A stretch of 64,000 nucleotides of DNA from JADFWK01 sp035527895 (lineage in GTDB: Bacteria > Desulfobacterota > DSM-4660 > Desulfatiglandales > B25-G16), in assembly GCA_035527895.1 (NCBI GenBank), contig DATKZQ010000016.1, positions 23,635 to 87,634 of the forward strand. Direction: 5' to 3'. Shown piece after piece: positions 27,211-36,506 of the stretch. The translations under genes were made by a program, and so were the position numbers. Each line of letters starts with the position of its first letter. The stretch's first letter is position 1. The notes under the pieces were generated by a model. That model worked only from the letters and a program-made list of their open reading frames with translations. It did no database searches and was not told where the DNA came from.

Positions 27211-27414
27211 CAGGCCAGTCTGCCATTGAGTTTTGTAGTTCCCGCGGCCGACTCAACAACTACCCTTAAAAAGTTCGTTTGATGGTAACCCAAACAGGTC
27301 TACATTATCTCTCACCCCAGTACGATGCACGGCACCTACCCCAGTACCATCTTCCGGAGCTACGGGGCAGGCGCGGCAGGCAGAGCTCTCAGAGAACTCA
27401 GAGAAAAGCCTTGG

Positions 27415-27542
27415 ATCGCTTAAAAGGCCCGCGCAGCGCGGGCTCCGATGACTTACATCGGGAGAATGGAGAGCCTTCACGGGTAGAAATAAGCTCGCTT
27501 ATTTCTTGCCGTGGCGGTCTCTCCAAATACTTTTAAGCGATC
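27415..27542 (+). repeat. Cloverleaf-like repeat, subfamily I
   Basis: Outer stem GATCGCTTAAAA/TTTTAAGCGATC, then hairpin 1 GCCCGCG-CAG-CGCGGGC, hairpin 2 CCGATG-ACTTA-CATCGG and a long hairpin 3 from GGAGAGCC to GGTCTCTCC with mismatches. Confidence 0.85.
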
Positions 27543-27753
27543 TATCAGCATCAACTCATTCATTTTCCTAACTCTGAGTCCTTTGTGGGCTCAAGCGATC
27601 CTGAGCAGGGTCGAAGGGGAGCGGGCGAGAGATCAGAACTCAAAACCCACTCTCTTGCTTAGCATAGCTTGGACCATCAGCTGAGGTGATGGTTTATAGC
27701 ATTGATCAATAGCCCATCTTCAAAGAACTCCAGACCAGTCGCGCCAGGGCAGG

Positions 27754-27850
27754 CCCCGGCCCAGACCTGGCCTGAAACGATTAAGTTCAATAGGTTCCAA
27801 TCGGAGGTACGCCAGCAATGACATGGCACTCCGGTCAAGTCGCGCCAGGG
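27754..27850 (+). repeat. CCCTGGC/GCCAGGG-ended repeat (copy 4)
   Basis: 97 bp, left end slightly changed to CCCCGGC; preceded at once by the right-end fragment of another copy (GTCGCGCCAGGGCAGG at 27737-27752), so two copies are or were in tandem. Confidence 0.85.
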
Positions 27851-27892
27851 CAGGCCAGCATTCCATTATTCCAACCTTCCTCAATTCCTCGA

Positions 27893-28732
27893 TTACAAAC
27901 CCAATCTCCACGCACCCTCCCGCTGTCTCCGGTAGGCGGCGATGATCTCGGCACAAAAAAGGAAAATAGCTGATGCGTAGAAGATCCAGAGCAGCATGAG
28001 GATTAGGGTATTCAAAGACCCGTAAATAAGGCCATAATTGGGATTATGACTGATGCTCCAGCGAAACATATGCTTGGCAACCTCAAGCAAGACCGCACAC
28101 ATCAGGCCCCCTATCATAGACTGCCGAATATAAGCCCTGCCTGGTGGCACCACAGCATAGAGCGCGGTGAGCAAAAAAAAAGTCAATAGAAAGGGAAAGA
28201 TATATTTCAGGAAAATACTATTCAGGAAAAGGGGTATTATGGCGATGCCGAAATAAGTGCTTAACCGCATGAAAGCATCTACGAAGAGATTGAAGGTTTG
28301 AAGGAAGACAAAAACCAGCCCGGCCAACGGCACAAAGAGCAACGACATTACCTTAGAAATCCAAAAGGGGCGCGCATTATCGAGTTTGAAGACCCTTTTC
28401 AGGGAGAACTCAATGGAATTGAAAATGAGGGTACTTGACCACAACATAAAGAGAACAGCGAACCACGTAAAAGTCCCGCTGCCCAGGTTTATGCGACCCA
28501 CTTCACGGAGGACACTTTTACTGATAAAGGGAATGAGCTGGGTTATGAAGGAGCTTACTCGTGGCAGCACCTCGCCCTCGGTGCCCACAAAAAAGCCTAC
28601 TATCGAGACAAGAAGGTAAAGAAAGGGGATAACGGAAAGAATAGCGTAAAAGGCAATAGCAGCAGAGAGGTTCAGACACCCGTCATCCCAAAATGAACGG
28701 AAGGATGCTTTAAGAATCGAGAATACAGGCAT
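27893..28732 (-). CDS. YihY/virulence factor BrkB family membrane protein
   Basis: 279 residues with about six hydrophobic segments. The N-terminal block DDGCLNLSAAIAFYAILSVIPFLYLLVSI (read as residues 15-43) holds the conserved A-FY-LS-IP pattern of the YihY/BrkB family, and PPGRAYIRQSMIGG plus NYGLIYGSLNTLILMLLW are the other conserved blocks. Inner-membrane protein of uncertain function. Directly follows the small secreted-protein gene (stop and start adjacent), so the two are co-transcribed. Confidence 0.9.
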   Translation of the reverse strand: MPVFSILKASFRSFWDDGCLNLSAAIAFYAILSVIPFLYLLVSIVGFFVGTEGEVLPRVSSFITQLIPFISKSVLREVGRINLGSGTFTWFAVLFMLWSSTLIFNSIEFSLKRVFKLDNARPFWISKVMSLLFVPLAGLVFVFLQTFNLFVDAFMRLSTYFGIAIIPLFLNSIFLKYIFPFLLTFFLLTALYAVVPPGRAYIRQSMIGGLMCAVLLEVAKHMFRWSISHNPNYGLIYGSLNTLILMLLWIFYASAIFLFCAEIIAAYRRQREGAWRLGL

Positions 28733-29104
28733 CTATCTGACCTTGATTTCGGAGAAGAGACGTACCGTTTCCCCATCTGTGTAAATCAACACTTCGTGGC
28801 CTACCACCTTATCAGCCTCACCACCCTCTTTTGGCACTGGCACAATGTCTAGCTTTCTTACCGGTACCCAATCCCCATGAGCATTGATGCGGGTGATCAT
28901 TCCGTTTATGTCGGTTTCGCAGGACATACCGTACTGCTGGAGGACCTTTATTACAAACCGATTCTTTTGATTGATGACCGTGTCTGCCCTCTGGTTCATT
29001 GCCTTTATCTGACCCGGCGATCGGGCATGCACCATTGGAGCAACAAACAGGGAGCACAGCAAGAAAACCCTAACCCACCGAATTAAAGCAATTCTCGACC
29101 TCAT
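28733..29104 (-). CDS. Small secreted protein of unknown function
   Basis: 123 residues with a clear signal peptide: basic MRSRIALIRWVR, hydrophobic VFLLCSLFVAPM, cleavage likely after VHA (about residue 27). The mature part has one Cys (C61) and no family I recognise. Begins just upstream of the BrkB gene, its stop abutting the BrkB start codon, which suggests a joint envelope role. Confidence 0.75.
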   Translation of the reverse strand: MRSRIALIRWVRVFLLCSLFVAPMVHARSPGQIKAMNQRADTVINQKNRFVIKVLQQYGMSCETDINGMITRINAHGDWVPVRKLDIVPVPKEGGEADKVVGHEVLIYTDGETVRLFSEIKVR

Positions 29105-29265
29105 CTCGCCCTCCCCGGAAGTGGGATCGGCCTCACAATCTATATTGTCTCAAACCCGATGTCAACACCACCTATTTCTCTACCGAGTATCCTCAAAGTC
29201 AAATAAAAGGTGGCTGATTAGAACTGTGATTGCGACGTTCAAATCCGAAATCCGAATACCGAAAT

Positions 29266-29362
29266 CCCTGGCCCAGACCTGGAGTGCTGGTCAGAAGCAA
29301 ATTCACTGCGGTTGCAAAATGCCATAACGACTGCGCTCTATTCGAGAAACGTCGCGCCAGGG
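29266..29362 (+). repeat. CCCTGGC/GCCAGGG-ended repeat (copy 5)
   Basis: 97 bp; the inner part (GCAAATTCACTGCGG...) is a third subtype, with only the ends and the CGAGAAACGTCGCGCC region shared. Flanked by ATCCGAAAT-type text on both sides. Confidence 0.8.
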
Positions 29363-29842
29363 CAGGCCGAAACAAATCCGAAATTCTAATGTTCAAAAGC
29401 ACCAAGCATTGTAAGGAGATTGCTCCTCAGGATAGTATTCGCTATGAGACTGTTTTGGTCATTTGCGGTTTTGTCATTTGGTATTGTTTCGAATTTCGTG
29501 CTTCGATATTCGAAATTATAACCGGATAAAGAAGACCATTCCGGTAGCCCCTTTTAGTGGCCTTGCTCAAGCCACCACCTCTGGTTGTGGTTGGGTGCCT
29601 CATTCTCCCCAACAGCAAAGAAACTATCACCGCTAACCGCCGGATTCCAATAAGCCGGAGCAGAGAAAGATTTGAAAAGTCGTGGTATGTGATTATCATT
29701 TCTGATATATTACGTTTCTCGAGAATACTGACTCAATAACTACCGGTAGAAAGGGTAGCTTGTTTTGACCCTAAAAGCGTGTTTGGCTCATGATTCACCA
29801 CAGAGACACAGAGTTCACAAAGTGCTCAGAGAAAAGCTGTGA

Positions 29843-29968
29843 ATCGCTTAAAAGCCCCGCGCAGCGGGGGCGCCGATGAGTTACATCGGGTGAATGGAGA
29901 GCCTTCACGGGTAGAAATGAGCTCGCTTATTTCTACCCGTGAAGGCTCTCCAAATACTTTCAAGCGAT
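29843..29968 (+). repeat. Cloverleaf-like repeat, subfamily I, best preserved
   Basis: Outer stem ATCGCTTAAAAG/CTTTCAAGCGAT, hairpin 1 CCCCGC-GCA-GCGGGG, hairpin 2 CCGATG-AGTTA-CATCGG, and hairpin 3 with a 27-bp stem that has one mismatch (from GGAGAGCCTTCACGGG to CCCGTGAAGGCTCTCC). Preceded by a CTCAGAGAAAAGC tail, as most copies are. Confidence 0.9.
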
Positions 29969-30188
29969 CTTTTGCCATCAACTGATTCATTTTCCTAACT
30001 CTGAGTCCTCTGCGTGCTCGAGCGACCCTGAGGAGCGGGCGAGAGATCATAACATAGCATAGCTTGGGCCATCCCCCTTCGCAGCGTGATGGTTTATGGC
30101 ATTAATTAATAGGCTGATTCGCCCTTTCATGGACTGAATTACATGCTCCTCTCCAAGGGGCCATGAGCCGGTGAACCGAGGTGAAGAA

Positions 30189-31352
30189 ATGATCAGCAGC
30201 GTACCGTTGAGTTTTGAGCAAGGCCCCATCAGGCCTCCCAATGAGGCACGGAGCCTCCTTTTGCGCATAACGCGCAACTGCCCCTGGAACCAGTGCCTTT
30301 TTTGCCCGGTCTACAAAAAAGAAAAATTCTCCCTGAGAACAGCAGAAGAAGTCAAAAAGGATATTCAAACTGCCAAAGATTTCGCCGATGATATCAAAGC
30401 CATTTCATGGAAGATGGGGGAAAGCGGTCAGATAACCAATGCGGTTATCAACCACATCCTCTCTAACCACAACTACAGCTACAGTTACAAGAGTGTGGCC
30501 ATGTGGCTTTATTACGCTACCGGCGAGTGTTTTCTTCAGGATGCCGATAATTTCGTCCTCAAGACGAAAGACTTCGTTGAAATCTTACGTTTCCTGCGGG
30601 AGAAGTTTCCCGACCTCACGCGGGTGACCACCTATTCACGGTCAAGAACCGTCAGTCGAAAATCACTCGATGAGATGAAGGAGATAAAAGAGGCGGGTTT
30701 GGATAGGGTACATATCGGCATGGAAAGCGGTTATGATCCTCTGCTCAAGTTTGTAAAGAAAGGTGTTACGGCAGAGCGGCACATAGATGCCGGCAGAAAG
30801 GTCATGGATGCCGGCATGTCTTTGTCTGAATACATTATGCCCGGTCTCGGCGGAAAGGCCATGTGGAGAGAACACGCAACCGAGACAGCCAAGGTCCTCA
30901 ACCAGATAAACCCGCATTTTATTCGTCTCAGAAGCCTCCGGATCCCTGAGCGCACCCTCCTCTATCAAAAAATAGTAGACGGAGAGTTCGAAATGCTCAG
31001 CGATGACGAAGTAGTTGAAGAGATAAAGCTGTTTATCGAAACCCTTGATGATACCCTAACCAGCACCGTTACCAGTGACCACATCATGAATCTTCTTGAA
31101 GAGGTGAGAGGAAAGCTGCCTGACGATAAACAGCGTATGCTCGAGATTATCAAAAAATATCAGCAACTTCCCGAAGACCAACGACTCATATACCGCATCG
31201 GCAGACGTGGTGGACTCTACTCTTCAACAGACGATCTCCTTCGGGACCAAACACATTACGAAAAGGTCAAGAAACTCGCAGCCGATCTGGCTGAAAAAGG
31301 GCCCGATGAAACTGAGAGATTCATAGAAGAAATAGCAAATCAATATATCTAA
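30189..31352 (+). CDS. Radical SAM protein with CX4CX2C cluster motif
   Basis: 387 residues. The N-terminal cluster motif is TRNCPWNQCLFCP: C-X4-C-X2-C rather than the usual CX3CX2C. Downstream, KEAGLDRVHIGMESGYD (about 166-182) and the following TIM-barrel strands match B12-independent HemN/Elp3-like radical SAM proteins, and the C-terminal 90 residues are helical. The ATG at 30189 has GAGGTG 5 nt upstream; a GTG at 30171 is less likely. Substrate unknown; proteins of this sort are common in Desulfobacterota without an assigned function. Isolated between repeat-rich gaps. Confidence 0.82.
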   Translation: MISSVPLSFEQGPIRPPNEARSLLLRITRNCPWNQCLFCPVYKKEKFSLRTAEEVKKDIQTAKDFADDIKAISWKMGESGQITNAVINHILSNHNYSYSYKSVAMWLYYATGECFLQDADNFVLKTKDFVEILRFLREKFPDLTRVTTYSRSRTVSRKSLDEMKEIKEAGLDRVHIGMESGYDPLLKFVKKGVTAERHIDAGRKVMDAGMSLSEYIMPGLGGKAMWREHATETAKVLNQINPHFIRLRSLRIPERTLLYQKIVDGEFEMLSDDEVVEEIKLFIETLDDTLTSTVTSDHIMNLLEEVRGKLPDDKQRMLEIIKKYQQLPEDQRLIYRIGRRGGLYSSTDDLLRDQTHYEKVKKLAADLAEKGPDETERFIEEIANQYI

Positions 31353-32228
31353 ATATGATGAACTCGCAAAAAATCGTTTTTTCCATTTTTCTGTCATTCC
31401 GGCGGAAGCCGGAATCCAGTAAATTCAATAGGTTCTGGATGCCGGATCAAGTCCGGCATGACGATTAGAAGATTTTTTACGAAACCATCAAATATTGATG
31501 CCATAAACTATGCCGCTACAAAGCGGCGTGGTCCAGGTTATGCTATGCAGGCAAGATAGTGATTGAGAATATGCAATAAAGAAAAGCTCAAATGACAAAA
31601 TCCAAATGCCAAATCAAATCCAAAATCCCAATGTCAAAATCGTCTCAAAAAACCACTTGGTCATGTATCCACCAGGATGGGCTAGGTTTGAATCACTGGA
31701 GTAAATATTTTTTTAGCATTTGTCATTTGTCATTCATTTGAAATTTGGGCTTTGACATTTGTCATTCGAATTCATTTTTATTCACGCATGTGGCCCCTCT
31801 TACGGTTATGATTCAAGCTACCCCTTTTACGGGTGGTTTTTGACTTCGGTTTCTCGTTACTGGCTTCTGGTTTAACGAGTAAGCGCTAATTAGGAACATA
31901 CAACTGGATGTTTATATACAGTAAAATCTTAACATTTATCCGCCAGACTTCGGGCGGATTAATGTCAAGTTTTTGCGGTGAAATGAAATCGTAATTCTAT
32001 TTGGACTTTGAAATCCGAAACCCTAAATCCTAAATTCGAAACAATATTGAAATTCTAATGTTCAAAACTCAAAACAACCCGAAGCTGAGTAGCTCTTGGC
32101 AAAGCTCTTTTCGTTTAGAGCATTGGGATTTTGGGCATTAGAAAATTATTTCGGATTTCGATATTCGAATTTCGTATTTTCTTGCTTAAATCGTGCCTCG
32201 TCGGTTTGACGCGGAGCTTCGCTAGCAT
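31353..32228. other. AT-rich repeat-filled gap of about 880 bp
   Basis: No gene. Holds a palindromic repeat (31391-31464), an ATGCCATAAAC...GCTATGCAGG hairpin copy (31499-31545), a roughly 500-bp stretch of degenerate text made of units like AAATCCAAAATC and CATTTGTCATT (31590-32180), and a GCCAGACTTCGGGCGGA hairpin (about 31943). Confidence 0.7.
31391..31464. repeat. CCGGAATCC-type palindromic repeat
   Basis: Two inverted arms, TGTCATTCCGGC...GCCGGAATCC and TTCTGGATGCCGGA...TCCGGCATGAC, each also internally palindromic. Widespread type of intergenic repeat in Proteobacteria; only this copy was noticed in the window. Confidence 0.75.
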
Positions 32229-32936
32229 ATGCCCTACTACCCCATATTCCTGGATCTAAAAGATCAAAACGTACTCGTTGTTGGCGGCGGGGAGATAGCT
32301 GAACGAAAGATACTGAACCTCCTCAGGTATGGCTGTCACATACACGTCGTCTCCCCCGAGCTTACTTCTCAGCTCGAGAAATTAGTCGTAGAAAAAAAGA
32401 TTCAGCACATACCGGAACAATCCCTGAACGAAGCCATGAGTGATGCCTACATGGTTATCGCTGCTACGGATGACCCCGTGGTTAATGGGCAGATAGCATC
32501 CCGGGCAAAAGAGCAAGGGCTTTTGTTTAACGCCGTTGATCAGCCCCGGGACTGCAATTTCATTATGCCCTCTATAGTCAAAAGCGGGGACCTGCAGATT
32601 GCCATTTCCACAGGGGGAAAGAGCCCGGCCCTGGCAAAAAAAATCAGAAAAGAGATGCAGAGCCTGTTTGGCTCTGAATATGGATCTCTCGTAGAGCTTC
32701 TGGGCATGCTCAGAACGGAGGTGCTCGCCCGGAGCGATAGATCTTCCGAAAATAAGCCCACTTTTGAAAACCTGGTCAACTCCGATCTCCTCGAGCTCAT
32801 CAGAAAAGGCGATATCGACGGGATCCGAGCTGCTTTAAGATCCATCCTGGGGGAAAGCTTTCCTGTAGACGATATTGTAGCGCAGGTCTTTAGGAATCAA
32901 AGAAGGAGAACAGTTACTACTGAAAGCATAAAATAG
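32229..32936 (+). CDS. Precorrin-2 dehydrogenase / siroheme synthase N-terminal domain protein
   Basis: 235 residues. NAD-dependent conversion of precorrin-2 to sirohydrochlorin, with iron insertion in bifunctional members. YPIFLDLKDQNVLVVGGGEIAERK (read as 4-27) is the Rossmann start typical of the CysG N-terminal/Met8 family; AATDDPVVN and FNAVDQPRDCNFIMPSI and ISTGGKSPALAKKIR are its other conserved blocks. Heads a haem-type cluster with CcsA and HemA about 0.9 kb downstream, though the gap between them is full of repeats. Ribosome binding site weak. Confidence 0.9.
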   Translation: MPYYPIFLDLKDQNVLVVGGGEIAERKILNLLRYGCHIHVVSPELTSQLEKLVVEKKIQHIPEQSLNEAMSDAYMVIAATDDPVVNGQIASRAKEQGLLFNAVDQPRDCNFIMPSIVKSGDLQIAISTGGKSPALAKKIRKEMQSLFGSEYGSLVELLGMLRTEVLARSDRSSENKPTFENLVNSDLLELIRKGDIDGIRAALRSILGESFPVDDIVAQVFRNQRRRTVTTESIK

Positions 32937-33849
32937 TTTGCTATATCAGGATGGTCATGAGGTCTTTTCGGCTGTGACTGGCCCTGTTGAGTGTGAGACT
33001 GAGAATGCACCTAGCTCAGTTTGTCAGCTAAGATATCGGCATTCAGCGCAGTGTTAGTGAAGTTTTTACTCTACAGGGCTGGCGGGAGGGCGCCGTTCTT
33101 TTCGCGACTTGGGTATGGGGGAAACCGCAGCTCCGCCGAAGGCGGAGAATGCGGAGGGGGCAAGCCTGCCCGCCATTGCGAGCCGCTCAGGCGAGGCGGG
33201 CGGGACCCCCCCGTAAACAAGTCGCTGAAAAAACCAGCCAGTGAGCCTCGGAACAGAGGAAAAGACCTCTTGGCCATCCCACACGGTTATGTCTAATGCA
33301 AACAATAACATGCTCTCGTCAGTAACAAGGATCAGGGATCAAGGCAAAACCACGTGTAGAGATTCTTTCACATGCGGAAATCTTCTAATTAATACCATAA
33401 ACCATCCCGCTACAGAACGGGGTGGTCCAAGTTATGCTATGCAGGAGAGTGGGTTCTGACTTCTAATCTCTCGCCCGCTCCCCTTCGACCCTGCTCAGGG
33501 TCGCTCGAGCCCACAGGGGCCGCTGAGTAAAACGGCTATGGAATGATTGCTTACCGTTTCATGGGAGAAAGCCCTTACGGAAAAAATGAATCTATTCATT
33601 TTTTCCGCAGAGGCTTTTCCCATATTCAATCCCGCGTAGCGTGATTGGAGGCCCCTAGAGGGGCAAGGTAAGCAATCAAGGCTTTTCTCTGAGCACCCTG
33701 CCCGCAATGCTTCGCAACGCGAGGCGGGCGGGTCTGTGTGCTCTGTGAGAGATAATAGCCCTGCATGTGCCGTGTATCGACATAGTTCGGCAGAGCATTT
33801 GGTCCAAGATACCTGACAACTAACCCATGACACTTTCAAAGGATGTAAC
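32937..33849. other. Repeat-filled gap separating siroheme synthase from ccsA-hemA
   Basis: No gene. Includes a GC-rich hairpin block (33120-33215: GCTCCGCCGAAGGCGGAG and GCCTGCCCGCC...GGCGGGCGG), a 23-bp segment around 33286-33308 that also occurs upstream of the EndoQ-UvrD gene, an ATACCATAAACCATCC hairpin (33392-33442), a CGCCCGCTC/GGGTCGCTCGAGCCC segment and a cloverleaf repeat of subfamily II. Confidence 0.7.
33545..33677 (-). repeat. Cloverleaf-like repeat, subfamily II
   Basis: Outer stem GATTGCTTACC/GGTAAGCAATC (11 bp, perfect). Inside, in reverse order: long hairpin 3 (GGGAGAAAGCCC... to ...GGCTTTTCCC), hairpin 2 AATCcCGC-GTA-GCGtGATT, hairpin 1 GCCCCT-AG-AGGGGC. Confidence 0.88.
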
Positions 33850-34689
33850 ATGGAAACAATTCTGTTGCAGCTAACGCTCATAGCCTACCTCATAGCCACC
33901 GGGGGGTTTTTGTTTTTTATCATTAAGAAAAACAAAAGAGTGGGCGGCTGGTCACACAGGATTCTTGTTGTGGGCTTCATAATCAATTCCATGTACCTGG
34001 CGTTTGCCTATCACAAACTCGGAGCGATACCTGCCCTAAACTTCAAGGCGTCTCTCTCATTCTTTGCGTGGACCATTATCGCAGCATACCTCCTTTTCCA
34101 GCTCAAATTCAGGATCATGGTTTTAGGATCATTTGCCGTCCCCTTTTCCGCGTTCCTGATGCTTATCTCCTCAACAATGCCCATTTCAACCATCGCCATG
34201 AGGCCTGTTTTCAAAAGCCTGTGGCTTCCCCTCCACGTAATCGCTGCCTTGCTCGGCGATGCTATCTTTGCCATTGCCTGTATTGCCGGCGTCATGTATC
34301 TCATCCAGGAGAGACAAATAAAAACAAAGCGGCTCGGAGCGTTTTACTCAAGACTCCCCTCTCTCAATATACTGGATTCCATCAACTACTATGCCATCAG
34401 CTATGGATTTCTGCTTCTCACCATCGGCATGATTACCGGTTCAATAGTTGCACAGGGTGCCCACGGGTCTTACTGGCGCTGGGACCCGAAAGAGGTGTGG
34501 TCTATGATAACGTGGCTTTGCTACGCAGTGCTTCTGCATCAGAGAATGGCAATCGGGTGGCGCGGCAGACGGTCTGCGCTTATGTCCATCGGGTGTTTCC
34601 TCGTCCTCATCTTCACCTTTGTCGGGGTCAATTTCCTGATGGAAGGCTACCATAGCTTTGAGAGCCTCAGAGGCGGGTCCTCATTATGA
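33850..34689 (+). CDS. ccsA: Cytochrome c assembly protein, CcsA/HemX type
   Basis: 279 residues, about eight transmembrane segments. The Trp-rich haem-handling block GSYWRWDPKEVWSMITWL (about 210-227) is the hallmark of the CcsA/CcmC/HemX family, with conserved His residues in LPLHVIAALLG (about 127-137) and LHQRM. Either a cytochrome c haem exporter or a HemX-type regulator of HemA; fusion of its stop with the hemA start (ATGA) favours the latter, a linkage common in Desulfobacterota. Confidence 0.9.
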   Translation: METILLQLTLIAYLIATGGFLFFIIKKNKRVGGWSHRILVVGFIINSMYLAFAYHKLGAIPALNFKASLSFFAWTIIAAYLLFQLKFRIMVLGSFAVPFSAFLMLISSTMPISTIAMRPVFKSLWLPLHVIAALLGDAIFAIACIAGVMYLIQERQIKTKRLGAFYSRLPSLNILDSINYYAISYGFLLLTIGMITGSIVAQGAHGSYWRWDPKEVWSMITWLCYAVLLHQRMAIGWRGRRSALMSIGCFLVLIFTFVGVNFLMEGYHSFESLRGGSSL

Positions 34690-35978
34690 TCACGATTGTT
34701 ACCATTGGCATGAACCATGAGACTGCGCCTGTAGAATTGAGGGAGCGCTTTGTCTTCGCAGACCATAACATCGACGATGTCATGAACGACATCAGGGCTA
34801 TCAAGGATATCAAGGAATCTCTCCTTCTCTCCACATGCAATCGTTTTGAGATGCTTCTTACAACGGAAAAGGGGAATGATGCAAAGGAGTCCGTCATCGG
34901 ATTCCTCTCTCGCTTTAGCGGAATCCCCACACAGGAGTTAGAACCAACCTTATACGTGTACGAAAACCACGAGGCAATACGGCATATATTCAGGGTGGGC
35001 GCAAGTCTTGACTCAATGGTGGTCGGCGAACCGCAAATACTCGGGCAGGTCAAGGATGCGTACCGTACCGCTCTAGAACACAAGTCATCATCGGTTATCC
35101 TCAACAGGCTCATGCACAAAACCTTTGCACTTGCCAAGAAAATACGTACCGAAACAGATATAGCCGATTCTCCCGTCTCCATCAGCTTTGCTGCCGTGGA
35201 ATTGGCAAAAAAAATATTTGGAGATTTAAAAGGCAAAAAGGCCCTTCTCATCGGCGCCGGAGAGATGGCAGAACTGGCTGCCACATATCTTTTGAGTAAC
35301 CAGATAAACCGGCTCCTCGTGGCCAACCGGACCTTTGCAAAGGCTGTAGAACTCGCAGATCAGTTCCGAGGGACCGCAATATCAATTGACGAGATTGCCC
35401 AGCAATTGCAGGAAGTAGACATTGTTATCAGCTCTACGGCTTCATCTGAACCCGTTATTCTCGAACGCCAGGTAAAAGACACCATGAGGGCTAGAAAGAA
35501 CAGGCCTCTTTTCTTTATAGATATTGCCGTGCCCAGAGATGTGGAGCCACACGTTAACCGAATCGAAAACGTGTTTCTTTATGACATTGATGACCTCAAG
35601 GGAATTGTTGACTCGAATATCGACAAGAGAAAAAAGGAAGCCGTTAAGGCCGAGAGAATGGTTGATGAGGCGGTGATTAAGTTCACTCAGTGGCTCAAGA
35701 CCCTCGAGGTTGTGCCCACCATTGTGGCCCTTCAGGATAAGTGTGAAAAGATACGCCAGATTGAGCTCAAAAAGACGCTCTCAAGCTTGGATGGTCTTTC
35801 AGACAGCCAGAAGAAAGATGTGGAGAATTTAACCCTTTCTATTACCAAAAAGATCCTCAATAACCCCATCCTCTTTCTCAAGAGAAAGCAAGACAGGGAC
35901 TCCCAAAACCTTTATCTTGATGTGGCCAGAAAGCTCTTCGATCTAGACTCAAACAATGACGACTCAGAGCCTAAATAA
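34686..35978 (+). CDS. hemA: Glutamyl-tRNA reductase
   Basis: 430 residues. NADPH-dependent reduction of glutamyl-tRNA to glutamate semialdehyde, the first step of C5 tetrapyrrole synthesis. Catalytic Cys in LSTCNRFE (C51), substrate block GASLDSMVVGEPQILGQVK (about 101-119), NADPH motif LIGAGEMAEL (about 188-197), and a long C-terminal dimerisation helix. Overlaps ccsA by 4 nt. hemL/hemB/hemC are not in the window. Confidence 0.96.
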   Translation: MITIVTIGMNHETAPVELRERFVFADHNIDDVMNDIRAIKDIKESLLLSTCNRFEMLLTTEKGNDAKESVIGFLSRFSGIPTQELEPTLYVYENHEAIRHIFRVGASLDSMVVGEPQILGQVKDAYRTALEHKSSSVILNRLMHKTFALAKKIRTETDIADSPVSISFAAVELAKKIFGDLKGKKALLIGAGEMAELAATYLLSNQINRLLVANRTFAKAVELADQFRGTAISIDEIAQQLQEVDIVISSTASSEPVILERQVKDTMRARKNRPLFFIDIAVPRDVEPHVNRIENVFLYDIDDLKGIVDSNIDKRKKEAVKAERMVDEAVIKFTQWLKTLEVVPTIVALQDKCEKIRQIELKKTLSSLDGLSDSQKKDVENLTLSITKKILNNPILFLKRKQDRDSQNLYLDVARKLFDLDSNNDDSEPK

Positions 35979-36076
35979 GAGCGATATTCACCACCCGTTC
36001 GCTTCGCTCACTAGAGGCACAGAGTTCACAGAGATTTCAGATGCAACACAATAGCTTGCTCGCCACCAAAGAAAAG

Positions 36077-36120
36077 GCATCGCTTAAAACACACCGCTTT
36101 GCGGGAGTTTTAAGCTATGC
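36077..36120 (-). repeat. Deletion derivative of the cloverleaf repeat
   Basis: Keeps the outer arms GCATCGCTTAAAAC / GTTTTAAGCTATGC and hairpin 1 (CCGC-TTT-GCGG) but has lost hairpins 2 and 3 cleanly. Closest to the copy at 41812-41944. Confidence 0.75.
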
Positions 36121-36245
36121 AAAAGGTCACCCTCTGTGTACTCCGTGCCTCTGTGGTGATATGGCTGTTGCTGATCGCTGACAGCTGAATGCTGAAAGCT
36201 TCAGAAGGATCACCGTCTCTGTGGTGAGAAAACAGCGATATTAGC

Positions 36246-36273
36246 TTGACATCATCATATATCGTCATATAAT
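36246..36273 (+). promoter_or_regulatory. Consensus sigma-70 promoter for vapBC
   Basis: TTGACA (36246-36251) and TATAAT (36268-36273) separated by 16 bp, perfect boxes. The spacer and flanks contain short ATCATATA/TATATCG/CATATAAT inverted motifs, plausible operators for the VapB dimer. Confidence 0.8.
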
Positions 36274-36296
36274 GGCATCATACACATAGGGAGACG

Positions 36297-36506
36297 ATGA
36301 TGCGCACCACCATTAACCTCAAAGATAAAATAGTCGAAGAAGTGATGCACATGACTGGAGCTAAGAATAAATCCCAGGCCATCAATGAAGCGCTTGAGGC
36401 TTATGTGCGGGAAAAACGAATGAAGAGGCTCTTAGAATTGAAAGGCAAACTCAATTTAGAGGAAAACTGGAAAGCCTTGCGGGAGATGGAATTGGATGAA
36501 ACCTGA
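36297..36506 (+). CDS. vapB: VapB-type antitoxin (ribbon-helix-helix)
   Basis: 69 residues (68 if the second ATG at 36300 is used, which has better spacing from AGGGAGA). MRTTINLKDKIVEEVMHMTGAKNKSQAINEAL (read as 2-33) is a ribbon-helix-helix DNA-binding N-terminus; the charged C-terminal tail should wrap the toxin. Overlaps vapC by 11 nt and follows a consensus promoter. Confidence 0.88.
   Translation: MMRTTINLKDKIVEEVMHMTGAKNKSQAINEALEAYVREKRMKRLLELKGKLNLEENWKALREMELDET

Larger units (their letters stand above)
27043..27892. other. Repeat-filled gap of about 850 bp
   Basis: No gene. In order: ATTCC-type low complexity, a 97-bp CCCTGGC-ended repeat, a CCCYGT-type hairpin region (27313-27372), a cloverleaf repeat (27415-27542), a CGCCCGCTC/CGAGCC segment (about 27593-27630), an ATAGCTTGGACCATC-type hairpin (27658-27704) and a second 97-bp repeat (27754-27850). 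Confidence 0.75.
29105..30188. other. Repeat-filled gap of about 1.1 kb
   Basis: No gene. Contains a 97-bp repeat, degenerate AAATCCGAAATC / ATTCGAAATT text (29240-29260, 29495-29522) that reappears at 31.6-32.2 kb, CACAGAGACACAGAG runs (about 29802), a full cloverleaf repeat and an ATAGCTTGGGCCATC...ATGGTTTATGGCAT hairpin (30057-30101). Confidence 0.75.
35979..36296. other. Gap with a minimal cloverleaf remnant and the vapB promoter
   Basis: CACAGAG-type repeats at 36018-36030 and 36150-36170, a short cloverleaf derivative (36077-36120), a GCTGATCGCTGACAGCTGAA palindrome (about 36168-36200), then the vapBC promoter. Confidence 0.65.

Noticed and set aside
27279..27536. Open frame across the cloverleaf copy, with a near-identical frame at 40588-40902
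   Set aside because: Identity comes from the repeat; the frame is not conserved outside it.
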